Positions 23,966 to 37,600 of a stretch of DNA of 64,000 nucleotides are shown piece by piece. Positions within the stretch are counted from its first letter, which is position 1. Every line of letters begins with the position of its first letter. The notes below the pieces were generated by a model, which saw only the letters and a list, made by a program, of their open reading frames with translations, was not told the DNA's origin and did not search any database. The position numbers were made by a program, and so were the translations under genes. Source of the stretch: Congeria kusceri (Eukaryota > Mollusca > Bivalvia > Myida > Dreissenidae); NCBI GenBank assembly GCA_027627225.1, contig CM051027.1, positions 92,111,151 to 92,175,150 on the forward strand, in the 5' to 3' direction.

Positions 23966-25278
23966 AGCGGTGGACCGTGGACCGAGTCCACCAAATTTTC
24001 GCTGGGTCCAACAAAAATTGCAAGTAAACTGGACAGGCGATCCAGCAAAGAAATTTCCCTTGATAATGTTGATACCACAAATCCCTAAAAATGTTCAGCC
24101 AATAATTCTCGGTAAAGCAAAAATCGGCTTATTTGGACGCATACTTTTACGAAATGAAGCCATAAAATTCAGTGTGATTCGCAACCATTTCCGCTTGCGT
24201 ACGCATATTTTTCTAAAACAAAGAACGCCTACTCGGCAATAAACGCACTCTCCTTCTGCATCTGTGTGTCAATTATCGATAAAATCTGTAAGCAGGAGGA
24301 GCTAGATTTACTACAGTCAGCCAATGAGAATGCATTAAATTTCCAACATGTAGATGGGCGTAGTCGATAGCATGTTTATCACGCCCTCATTGTTGGTAAA
24401 GAATGAAGTAATTTGTAACACATTTTCGTGAGTATGCATGTCGTTAGCTGCGTGTTTGTAACACCCTCATAATAAATAAAATACTACATACTAAAAGAAG
24501 TCAGTATATTATTGTTTGCAAAATGTTTACTTAAAATACGAAATGGGATGTTGACAAATTGTGTTTGCAAATCGCATATAATTTTAGAGTGTAATGTCAA
24601 AGGTACGTCTTCATTCGTTTTAAAAGAAAATATTGCTATGACTACGTGTGTTTTCGAATTAATGAGCTATTCAAAAGTATAACTACACTGATTACACCCA
24701 AAAACTTATGCTGCCACATTTTCACGGAAGTTTGCGAAATTTAAGTCAGTGAAAAAAAAAGTTGTATTACTAAAGACAACAATGGCATTTTTAAAATAAT
24801 TTTTGGACACAAAGCATTTATTGCTAAAGGAGTGGGAGGGGAGGGGTACTTTGGTAACAATTACTGGGACCCCAACTCTTTAGGAGTAGGGAGTCCATGT
24901 TCTGCAATCCTAGCGAGCGGAGCATTGTCCATTTGATCTGCGCATTCTAGTAAATTTCGGCGCAGATACCAGCTCGGCCATTGGTCCAGTGCTGAACTCA
25001 AATAGGCTAAAATGAAATATACACCTGGTATTTGATTCAACTGGCGATCTTGTATTAATATTTTGCCATATTTTTATTGAGAGTAATGTAATAAATACAT
25101 GATTCATGTTAGAATAAAACACTGAAAACCATAATTGCTTTCATTAAAAAAAAAAAAAAATCATTGATATATATACATTAGAGTGAATGAAAATCTACAA
25201 ACAAATTGTGGTCCACTAAATTGTAGTACGGTCCAGTTGCTTTAGCTGGTTTGGTGGACCGACGGTCCACTGCTTTTA
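23966..25278. mobile_element. Candidate 1.3-kb TIR element upstream of CLUH
   Basis: AGCGGTGGACCGTGGACC near 23967 is mirrored by GGTGGACCGACGGTCCACTGC near 25252-25272. The interval has only short open frames without recognisable domains. The host-side duplication is unclear, so the boundaries are approximate. Confidence 0.45.
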
Positions 25279-25611
25279 AAACTTATTCGTGAAGACTGTT
25301 TTGAACAGTTTGGCTTGGGGGGTAAAAGTAAGCGTACTAATTTTTGAACCAACATAATTGCGTCAGAAAATATGCTATTGTTTAAATGCAACCAGCCATT
25401 CAAATATTTGATTCTTTTTCAATATTTGATATTTCATGCTTTACTAGCATTTGTTTAACTGCTTAACTTAGATCACGTTCCCTACAGTTTATGCATGCTT
25501 CAATTGTGACCTTTGGATCACGTGACATATGGAAAATATACCGACCGGTCTAAAAATAAAAACGGGAATTTGCGTTTGGCACAACACACGTGGTTGTAAC
25601 AGTTGAATGTC

Positions 25612-28600
25612 ATGGCAGGAATTCCGAGTCTAGATCCTGAAGGAGAAGCTTCTACTAGTGCAAAAAACACTGGTCGCAAAGAAAAAACTGCTACGGATAA
25701 CGGTATGTGTCTTTTTGTTTGTGTTTTTAAAAAATTATTAAATAATTGTCTCATAAACGCTGAAGGTCATACATATGTGCAATCAGCTGTGCAAATGGCC
25801 GCACATGTCACAACATTTCATTTCCAAGTATTGTTATCCTTACTCCCAAATTAAACTGCTGTTATTTTTAAGTTTTCTGTCGGAATGAGTAAAACTGTTC
25901 TCTAAATTTAAACAATATTATATTGTACCAAAATTCTAGTTTATATTGCGCTTATATCCAATTTTTGGACAAGGTCAAATACAAATGTTTTGAGTTAGTG
26001 ACGGGTTATGAAACTTTGTTTCGTATGCAATCGTTTTCTGCAAGGGCGTCGAATACAGATTTGATGTGCATATAGGCAACACCAACATTGTGGATACATA
26101 TATAAAGACTGTACGTCATCATTTCATTTCTGTGTAATTAAATTTGTCCAAGGTCATAAAATTTTTATGTTGTACGTAAATTATGTAAATAGATCAATAC
26201 TGGAGTTTTAATTCAAAATTGTATTCATAAGGTACGAAATTTCCTGCATTTATTTCATGGCTATTGTTTGAAAATAAATGTTTATTAGTGCTTCAACAAT
26301 ATCTATCCACTGCAGGTGCGGATACAGGATTTGGAGGGGTGGGGGGAATTCAGTAACGACCAAACTATACATGCATTAATTATATATTTTGCATAAAATG
26401 ACAGTTAATTGCTAATACAATTTGATTGCTCTATATCATAGTTTAGCTTTTTAAAGAGATTTCAAACATTTACTAACCTTCCAGACAACATAACATGATA
26501 ATAAATATGATAAACATTCTTCGATGATAAAGTATGTCTCAGTTATTATAAATCAAAATTAAGACAATATTGTGGAGTTATTATAATCAGAATTAAGTCA
26601 ATTTTATGGAATAACTTAACACTGCTTCCGCCCCTGTCTAAATTGGCCTGTGCTCTGGTATATTGATAATTGTGTAGTGTGTTAGGATCCAACTGGCAAT
26701 TACACAATGTTGTACCACTGTGTATTTTATTGCAGTACAGTTTTTGGCACAACAGTATATTGCTCTATGACATAATTGTTCAGAAAGCATCTGTCAGTAA
26801 AAAAAATATTGTTTAATATCCTAAATTATTATTACAACTGAAACTGATATTTTAGTTTTCATGTTGAATTCCCTATGAGATAAACCATGAACTAAGGCTG
26901 CTCTGAACTTACTAACAAAGTGAATTGTTTTTGTTTTGTTTTCTCAAATTGTGTTTTACATACTGCAAGAAATGTGTTTCGATTGCAGTAATTTAATGAG
27001 TTTTTAATTTATTGACCACTACCAGTATAGTAAACTATTTATAAATGATTGATTGCATTTTCTAAAATCATAGTTTAGGTTTTTTAATTTATTTGACATG
27101 CTGTCAGGGTTGTCATTATTAACTGATTGCAGATCAAATTCATCCTTTAAAATCGTGAGCAAATCAGTATATTTCCAGGAACTTTAAAACTGTGATCTGT
27201 AATTTCAGAATGGGCCCCCTAGACCACAGGCCAAATCTTTTAAATTTAGATAAAAATCACTTGTTTCATTTGATAATGACAACCCTGGCTGTTTGGTGAA
27301 AGAGTGGAAATTACAAGTGAATGATAACCTGATCGGAGATAAAAACATTATTCCTATAGATTTTGTTTCAAAACCCTGTTATCTTATGTTAAATAAATAA
27401 ACTATGCATGTATAACCCTCAGATGTAACTGAAATTTACTGATTACTTTGTTAAAAATGCTCTTACATGAAAGGGACATTTTGAGATGTTTATTTGTTGT
27501 AAAAAAGAATAATAATACATAAAATTACTATGAGAATGAGATATTATTTTGGCCCACAATTGACTGTAAAAAAAACAACATAGTCACTGTTAAAGTTGCC
27601 AATTTATGTTGTTCCCAATTAAAGACGTTATCTCATATGTTAATCATTCAGACGGGTGATCCGTATTTATTTCAGAACTGTAACAGTATCGGCTTGTTCA
27701 AGCACAGTGTGTTGATTTATTCATGAGATGATCATATCAGTTTACCCCTTGATTTTATTAGCCCTTAAATTAATCCCTTTTTTGTTCAGTCACAACTGCT
27801 TGTCATGTTTAAGAGACATTGCACACTGCCTGAGCAAGTTGTTTATGCTGAATCAGGATTTTAAGCATAAAACAGGTATTGGGTAGCAATTTAAGACCAC
27901 AATGCGCTCAACCACAAACGAAACCCAATTAACTGTGACCCATACATGGGCCAGATAATTAACATTACGTAAACAAAGCTGGACTGCAGTACAATAATGT
28001 TCAGAGGCTTGACAACTTGTGGTGTGGAACTGCTGATACCTTAGCTGTGTTTACACTTTTGTCTAAGTGACAGCAAATAATCTGTTAACTTCACCTTGTA
28101 AAATTGTATTAATTTCCAGCACATGGAGTCAATTTATGTAACCAATATAATTCTCTCACTGTGGAACATAAGCATTAAATTTTGTGCATTAAATTTTCAT
28201 GAGATGGGAATCCATTTTAATTTTAGTTATTTTCTAAAGCCGGATTTTTTTTACATTCTTGTGCAAACTGTCTAATTTGTATAATTTAGTGCATTCTAGA
28301 TTGAGCCTGTTGTTATAGAAACATGAAGGTGCGCTTAGTTAAGAGGATTGATCCAGTTTCCCTTGACAAGGGCTAGACAGTTGACAACGTAGATAGGGGG
28401 TTCTTTAAGAATGGAGACTGTGTTTGTTCTAAGCAGCAGGATGTTTGTCTGCCACCTGAGCCTCAGATATAAACCCTGGTGGAGTGAGAAAATGCTGTTG
28501 CTAGTCAGCATTCAGCAGCCTTATTATGTGTTACCCATTGGTTGTTTTCCAAGTTTTTTACACCATTTTGGGAATATGCACCATTCCCATGAAATTGGAA

Positions 28601-31600
28601 ATTTTAGTGTTGGTCAATTCACCTATAACTGTGAAAAATTATAATTGTTAAATAAAATTTGAATAATTATAGATAAACTGCATAAAATAAAATGTTCTGA
28701 ACAAAAACAAATCAGTAAAACAGTTATTACAACTTCAACAGTCTTTATTTTTGTATTTCCAACCATCTGAAAGTCAAACCAACTAATAGGAATTTTTGAA
28801 CTGGATTTGGGAAAAAAAAGACACTGCCATTGGAAATACAACCCAATAACAGCTGTAAAATTAGCCAAAAAAGCCCTGTTTTCTCAGAGCTTGGGGTGGG
28901 GTCCAGGCCTTGTTTTAGTTCTCAGGGAAAACAAGGATCACAATGATTTTGTACAAGGGCATTTGAAATCCTGGTGAAGGTCATTAAATGCTGCCAAATT
29001 CTCTTTAGTATTTTACTATACCATTACTCAAAAACAAAAACTGGAGATGTAATTGACATTGTATTATTTTGGCCGTGGTCAGCATTATAAACCTGTTATT
29101 ATTTTGAAAATATCTGTAAACCCCTTGTTTGGTTATATTAACCACATCTGAACTCACAGATACACGATCTCATTTTAATTGCAATATTTTAAATTGTGTG
29201 TTTCTAAAGAAACCTTATACAAATTATCGTTTGAAAAGTGTAGAGTGTTGCATGATATATACTGAATCTATTTCTTCGTCTATGACTCGAAGCGACTTAA
29301 TTGTTCACAGATTTTTGTATTTTTGAAAAATGTCATAACATGTCATAACTGCAAAAACTATAGCTTCTGGAATAATATAAAACAAATATTACATAAAGGA
29401 AAAAAAGTTTAATTAAAAAATTTGCCTTTACCGGGACTCAAACCCGGGTTCTTCCGAATAAAAATTCTGATGTGCCAATCACTCGGCCATTTGGACTTAC
29501 ACATGGGTAGTGTATTTTTAACGTTATGTAAGTGATACACGTGTTTTCCAAAATACAGATGAAAAGTCACGAGTGTATTATTGATGATTATCCATAAACG
29601 AAACAATATTTCCAATATGTTTCTTTCTCAGTCATCAGTGTTATTTCGCTTGTATGTAGATAATTTATAATTTCTTTTTGGGATCTTTGACTGACACAAA
29701 TTTTGTAAATGGCCAATCTGCGAATAGGTCCCTTTATGAACTGACATTGCATGCCAACTGTTAACTGGTCACCATGTTGTTATCGTCTTAATGAATATTC
29801 ACAACCCCTGATGTGCCTGAAACAGAGTTATGGTAATACTACCCAGTAGGATTTCCTGTAGCCTAGTAGGATTTCCATATAATCTTCTTTATTTTTATTT
29901 TTCGTCTTGTTGCTAAAATGAAGCATCTAATGACAATGCTATAAATATAACAGACTCCGAGAATTATAATACCAGGAGACATGTTTACTTATCGCTATGC
30001 ATGTATGTATTTAAAGCAGGTATAAATTTTTGGTTTTAGAATGTTTTGTCATATTTGCTTTTTCTCAGTTGAATGTTACTGTATTTTGGTTTTTGTGAAA
30101 ATATCTCTTCTTTTTTTTTTTTTAAATGTCTCATAACTTTTTATTTCAGTCTTTTACAGGAAGCTTCTTGAATTGTGTTCGATGTGTAGTAATATTTCCA
30201 AGGGCACAAGAAAGTTACAATTAATTATGTATGTTTATTGCTCTTTGCAGAAAGATATTTTTTTCTTACAGTTAAAGTAGTCTGATTGGTTTCAAGGACA
30301 CTGTTACGAGTACTAATGTTTCTTTATGGCGTTATGAGTGCAGAGAGTTATATTGTTTTCTTGTAGTGGAAGTAGTCAGAATGACGAGCGAAGCTGGGGA
30401 TGCAACGAGTAACGAAACAAAGGGAAAGAATCCCATGGTGACAGGGGAGACAACCAGTGGGGAGGAGGGCGATGAGAACAAGGAGCAGGAAGTTGTACTG
30501 ATTCAGGACACAGGCTTTAACGTGAAGATTGTGTGTCCGGGAGTCGAGGAGTTTGAACTGCCGGTAAGTCAGGGGGTGGCTTTGCACTGTTCTATGTTAA
30601 AAAAAGCTATTTTATTTTGTTTAAAACTGAATATATATTTTTCAGTCTGTTCCTTTTGTATCTGAATTCACTTATAATTTTTAAATTAACTCAGATACAA
30701 ATTACTTTAATTTGAACCTGAATTTTGTAAAAAGGCTAAGTGCATCGATGGACAGAAACAGTTGTGAGAATAAGTGAATTCAAAACAAACAAAATTATGT
30801 ATAAGAATATGATATCCAACTACATAAAAGTAGTGAAATACTGAAAATAACAGTCATGCAGGTCGATTGTGCATAGCAAGCATAATTTGACACAGAAAAT
30901 ACTGCGTTCTCCCTGTCCTAATATGAAATAACAATATACACTCTCAAGACTTCGTACCTCCCGCAGGTGAGTTCCATGGAGCTGGTGCAGGAGATACACC
31001 AGGTGCTGATGGACCGTGAAGACACCTGCCACAGAACGTGCTTCTCACTGCAGCTCGAGGGGCAGACGCTCGACAACTTTGCCGAGCTGAAGACCATTGA
31101 AGGTCTCAAAGAAGGCTCTGTCATCAAAGTCATAGAAGGTATGGTTCTTTCCACTTTCATTGACTTTTCTGTGCAATTTTTCAGCTTACTTACCAGACAG
31201 TAAATTTCTACTCTTTTTTGATGTATTGTACTGCCTGAAAAATTTGTCAATATACATGTAATTAAAACAGTAAAATTACTGTTGTGGGTCTTTTAATATT
31301 GTTGTTCACATGTGTTATTACTTGATATTCAGATATACCATGATTATTTGAATTCATTCTTTGACCAATAATTTTTATCATATATAATATATTTTAAGTT
31401 CAACATTTTAAACTGCTTTTCATTTGAAGACAGCATAACTTCATCAAGACCTTGTGTTTGAACTAATAATTGCTACTTTATAACCAATGTGTTGTTTACG
31501 AGTTTCTTTCTGTTCCTAGAACCATACACGATCAGGGAGGCACGGATTCACCTGCGTCACATCCGTGACCTGCTGAAATCTGTCGATCCTTCCGACGCGT

Positions 31601-34600
31601 ACAACGGTGTCGACTGCAACTCCCTGTCTTTCCTGAACATCATAACATCAGGGGATATACTGGGTATTAATACTAGTATAACAATAATCATTGTAATATT
31701 TGTTTAAATAAATATTAAAATGTCTGAATTGAACTTCATGGATTTTGACCTAATATAGCATTACCATGCGTCATTACATGTATATGTAGGTTTTGTGTTT
31801 GTTAGTGTTAATAATTGCTTTACCATGTATTTTATTTGCATAATTCTTTGTCAAGTGTAATGTATACAAAATGCTCAATTGATTCTGTTTAGCTATTATT
31901 CTTTTTTTTTCAGAAAAGAAATCCTACAAATCAGACTCTATGGACTGCACCCCACCAGAATACATCATGCCTGGCTCCAAAGAGAGACCACAATTGCCCC
32001 TCCATCCCAATGTAGCAGAACTCAAAGTGAGTTCTCTCCCTTTAACAAGATCTTTAATTTCGGGATTGTCAGAATGGTTATGGTGACTTTTCCCTATATG
32101 TATTTTCTATTGATGAAAATGTCGTTCTCAGTACATGTATTTACTAACTATTATTTTGTGTTTCCTATAAGTTAATTTCATTCAACATTTTTCTTCCCTC
32201 ATCCACTAACTTATAAACCAGTTGCCAGTTGTTTGCATGTAAACAATTATGATCACCCGAAATGATCATTTGCTCAAGTTTCAAACTTTCAATTCTATTT
32301 TGCATTCTTTTCCAGTCTCCACACTGTGTTAAGATCCTTACCCTGAGCGGGTGGAACCCTCCTCCAGGCAACAGAAAGATGCATGGAGACCTGTTGTACC
32401 TGTATGCCGTCACACTTGAGGATAAGAAATACCATATCACCGCTTCCACTAGGGGCTTCTATATCAACATGTAAGCATTATTCTTTAGTTCAGTGTCATT
32501 GAATATCAAAAATTGAAAAAAACCACCCTTATTTTGCCCTTGCATTGTTAAAGTATTGTATAATGCACACCAAGTTATTAAAACTGATTTTGGGGGCAAA
32601 AAAGTGAGCATTATACATGTCTTACGGTATGTTGTATTAATAGTATTACTAAATTTAACAGGATTTCTAAATGGATACCAGAACTGCCATTTAATGCCAA
32701 TTCTTGTTGAAGCTTTCATTCTGCTCGCTGAACATTTTAATTTTTTTAGTGAATATGTTTGTAGTTTCCCAATATTCATTTACACTGCATTACTCCCCAT
32801 GTAAATGTTGTTGCAGAACTAAATGTAACAAATTTCCATGCAGGTGCACAGAAGATGTTTTCAACCCGAGACCAGCAGCCCAGAAGTGTCTTTCCCATAC
32901 GTTGATTGAGCTTCTCAATCAAGTGAGTCCTGCCTTCAAGCGAAACTTTGCTCAGCTGCTCAAGAAACGTGGCCAGAAGCACCCGTTTGAGCGGGTGCCG
33001 ACGCCCTACCAGGTGTACACGTGGATGGTACCACCCTCTGAGCACACTGTGGACTACATCAGAGCTGAAGATGGTAGGTGTGGCTAGGTGTTCAAACCAT
33101 GTAGGAAGTTGTTTCTGAAATCTTATAATTGACATTGAAGGTTATCAAGTACTGGTAGATGCATATTCTTGTGTGCTCAGACTGGAGTTTTTTTTTTTGC
33201 TGGGTCCGGCTAGCTCAGTTGGTAGACCGCTAGACTGTCAATCCGGGGATCATGAGTTCGAACCCCAGCCCGGCCACATAACTTGTGTGGGGATTGGTAA
33301 TTAAATTATTTCTACGGCCATTCTCCCCCTACCTCTGACTTAAGTAGGGCAGTTGTCAGTTACTGGCATAGGTATGTGCACTTGGTACTGGTAAACTGCT
33401 TAGACCGGCTAAGCTTGCCCTGGAAAAGTGTGAGTAGGTTAACTGACCGCCGTGATATGACTGAAATACTGTTAAAAACGGCCAAAAACACCTACAAACA
33501 AACAGATGCAAATTCTGGTGTGCTCAGGCTGGAGTTGTATATAAAGCACGAGGCGTCATAAGCTCTACAAAATATTAAAACAACTTGCGCATGAAACATG
33601 TTTCACTTCTCAAAAGCTTTATATCAAAGTAAGCAATGCTTATGTACATGTTCTAGTAACTAAAATTATTGTAAAAGTATGTGCAGGAAATTTGTTGCAT
33701 TTTTGATAACCTCGATATCATATTAAGGCATTTATAATGTAATTAGGTTTTACAAAAAAAGCAACTAAAATCAATATCAAAAAACAGACACACACACACT
33801 CTTAAAATAGAGTTCTTGATTGGAAAAAACGTAACCTACTAAATATGGAAAAACATAAACGCATTAAAAAGAAAAAATAATTATTGTTTATACTATTTTA
33901 TTTGTTCTTCTATGCAACACATAGTTTTAATCTCTCCTATGCAATAGAGTTGTAATATATTGAAAAAACAAAATTAAAATCATTTAATTGAAAAACACAG
34001 CCTTCACAACTCGACTGGGCTATGAGGAGCACATCCCCGGCCAGACTCGCGACTGGAACGAGGAGTTACAGACCACCAAGGAGCTGCCCAGAAAAACCCT
34101 GCCTGAGAGGCTTATCAGGGAGAGGGCCATCTTCAAGGTTCATAGCGACTTTGTAGCAGCCGCTACCCGCGGGGCCCAGGCTGTCATTGACGGGAACGTG
34201 ATGGCTATAAACCCTGGCGATGAGGCCAAGTAAGATAATTTTTCGTCGCTTGGATTTTGATTTTGCAACAATTTTCTGAAATAAAAACATTCCTTCTTAT
34301 TCTAACAGTCTTGACGGTATCTTGTAGTATCTCTATACTCCAAACCACCTGATATAAGTACTGTACCAGTTTATGTTTTTAATGCAAAGTTCTTTAAAAT
34401 CTTTCATTCACATTACTCGCAAAAATGTAGCATAACCTTCAAGTCAATAATAGTATTGATATTCTTACAAATTTAACATGTTATTTGAACATTTTTCTCC
34501 TGCAGGAACCAAATGTACATTTGGAACAACATATTCTTCAGTCTTGGTTTTGATGTAAAAGATCACTACAAGGACTTTGGCGGCGACTTTGCTGCCTATG

Positions 34601-37600
34601 CAGCACCTGTAAGTGTTAGACTTAGATAACTGGGTCCAGTTGCTCAAAACTTTAACGGCCGGTTAAGCTAACGGCCTGTTAACTTTAGATGCAAATAAAA
34701 ATTATACTACAAGCAACGTGCTTATCACATATTTGAGCATTGTTTTAGCATAACAATTTATTTAGAATAAACTCAAAGATTAAAATTGTAACATTTAAGT
34801 TACATAGTTAACTTCATCAAAATGTTAACGGCTGGTAGCATATTTGGCTGTTAAAGTTTTGAACAACTGAGCCCTGACCAATAGATACTTGTCAATCAAG
34901 GATTGAGCTGACTAATTACCGGTTTATATTTCAGTGGTAAACAATAGCACATGGTAGCATAATCCAAACGATTTACTTAAAACCCTTGGACAAACAGAAA
35001 TGCGGAGCGATACATTTCTGTCTACTGGTTAATTATTAAAGCAGTTTCCAACTTGTATATAAGACAGGATGCATGGTAAAAACTTGCCATTGACCATACA
35101 ATACCAGTGGTCAAAATTAGCGCCAGCCTGTAAGTCCTGGCTAATGTTGATTCTCAGTTTTGTATTGGGGGGCTTGTAAGATATTCTTGCATGTCTGTGC
35201 TTCTTTATAAAAAAATAATGTTAATGTTTTTGCAATGGATTTTTTTTTAAGCAAACCTCTACTAGTCGGTATTGATATCGGATTACTGAAGAAATGATCT
35301 TTTGCTGACACTTCCTGTAGTCCTGTGTCACAGTTGATATTCATATTCCAGAGCAATGATCTGCAAGGTGTACGAGCCTATTTCAACGCAGACGTCGAGG
35401 GAATTTACACACTGGGAACAGTTGTCGTCGACTACCGAGGCTACAGAATCACCGCACAGTCTATCATACCCGGTGAGTGTAATGGATCTGTTAATCACTG
35501 GCTACCTCCATAGGTTGAACTAATATTAATAAACTTAATAGTGCAGAAGTCAACTGAATTATTTTTGAGCTTATTTCTTTTTATGAACACACTTTCTGAT
35601 GGGATGGGGGGGGGGCATATAGATTTGCCCTTAATGTCCATTCTGTCCGTCTGTCGGATTTTTGTGTCGCGTGCAGCTAAAAATGTAGAACTGATAAGAG
35701 TGATTAAACTTTATCAACATATTCATCTGTATGTGAACTTGTGCACCTGGGTATTTTTGGTGCAAATTTGTCAAGAGATCATTGGAGTGATGGCACTTTT
35801 TTAGCAAAAATTGACAGTTTTGGACTTGTGTCGCGCGTAACTCGAAAAGTATAACTGCTAGAGTTATGAAACTTTATAGACATATTCATCAGCATGTGAA
35901 CTTGTTCACCTGGGTATAGTAATCGCGTAGGGTTTTGTGACAACAAGCGGAATGTAGGGGCACCCGTGTCCTTTAGACACATGTTTAATTGGTCTTGTCT
36001 GCTCAAGAAATATTTTACTATTTTAACATACAAAATTTCATATAAAATTAAATATAAAATTATGAACTTTGATGTGTTCTTTTTTTAAACTTTCTAGGTA
36101 TTTTGGAGAGAGAACAAGAACAATCAGTGGTCTATGGATCAATAGACTTCGGGAAAACTGTAGTGTCCAATGAAAAATATAAGGAATTTGTAAGCCCATC
36201 TGGTTTTATTTGTCTTTATCTTTATCATTTAAATACAGTGTACTTTTATCACCACCATTATTGTGTGATCTATGTGAAAAATGAATTATTACCGGTAAAC
36301 ATGTTTATTAAACATTGTAAATATTATATTTTATCTTGTATTAGTGCACTATCTGATGTGTTGAATAAAATAACTGCATTGATAAGCAAAACACTGTATA
36401 TTACATGGTTTTCTTTTGTTTTCAGCTCCAAAAGTCTGCTAGTCATCTCAAAATCAGACCACACAAGTAAGTTTTACGTGTTTGCTATTATAACTACAAC
36501 TGTCTGGACAGTTTTTCTTGATATATCAATATATAGAGGATATTTGTTGATTTCAGTGTAAGATCATATTTTATTAGCTCACCTGAGCACAACGTTTCGG
36601 TCCGATGCATATGTAGGCCACCAGGGCTAAAAATAGATTTAAAAAGTGAAAACTTTAAAAATCTCTGAAACAGCATGGCTGAGAGCTTTCATATTTGGTA
36701 TGTGGCATCCTCTAGTGTTCCTATACAAAGATTGTTCAAATGATGCCCCTGGGGTCAAAACTGGCCACACCCTGGGGGGTCAAAACTGGCCAAGCCCCAG
36801 GGGTCACATGGTTTATATAGACTTCTATAGCAAAATGACTTTAAAAATCTTCTCCTCTGAAACCGCAAGGCCCAGAGGTTTCATATTTGGTATGTAACAT
36901 TGTATAGGCGTCCTCTACAAAGATTGTTCAAATTATGCCCCTGGGGTCAAAACTGGCCACGCCCCCGGGGGACACATTGTTTATATAGACTTAAATATCA
37001 AAATTAATTCAAAATCTTCTTTGGAAACTGCAAGGCCTAGAGGTTTCATATTTGGTGTGTAACATTGCATAGTGGTTCTCTACAAAGACTGTTCAAATAA
37101 TGCCCCTCGGGTCAAAACTGGCCATGCCCAGGGGGTCACATGGTTTATATAGACTTAAATAGCTAAATGACTTTGAAAATCTTCTTCTCTGAAACCGCAA
37201 GGCCCAGAGGTTTGGTATTTGGTTGGTAACATTGCAAAGGGGTCCTCTACAAAGTTTCTTCAAATGATGCTCCTGGGGTCAAAACTGGCCACGCCCCGGG
37301 GGTTACATCGTTTATATAGACTTAAATAGCAAAATTACTTCAAAAATCTTCTCCTCTGAAACGGCAAGGCCCAGAGGTTTCATATTTGGTATGTAACATT
37401 GCATAGTGGTCCTCTACGAAGATTGTTAAAATGATGCCCCCTGGGGTCAAAACTGGCCATGCCCCGGGGGTCACATGGTTTATATAGACTTAAATAGCAA
37501 AATGACTTTAAAAATCTCCTCTGAAACTGCAAGGCCCAAAGGGGTCCTCTACATAGAATGTTGAAATTATGCTCCTTGGGTTAAAAGAGGCCACACCCCG

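Noticed and set aside
30820..31250. Minus-strand frames of 70 and 110 codons
   Set aside because: Antisense to CLUH exon 3, which is clearly coding on the + strand.
32776..33135. Minus-strand frame of 119 codons
   Set aside because: Antisense shadow of CLUH exon 7.
36103..36561. 152-codon forward frame
   Set aside because: Only the first part (to 36189) is CLUH exon 11. The rest is intron read-through and crosses exon 12 out of frame.
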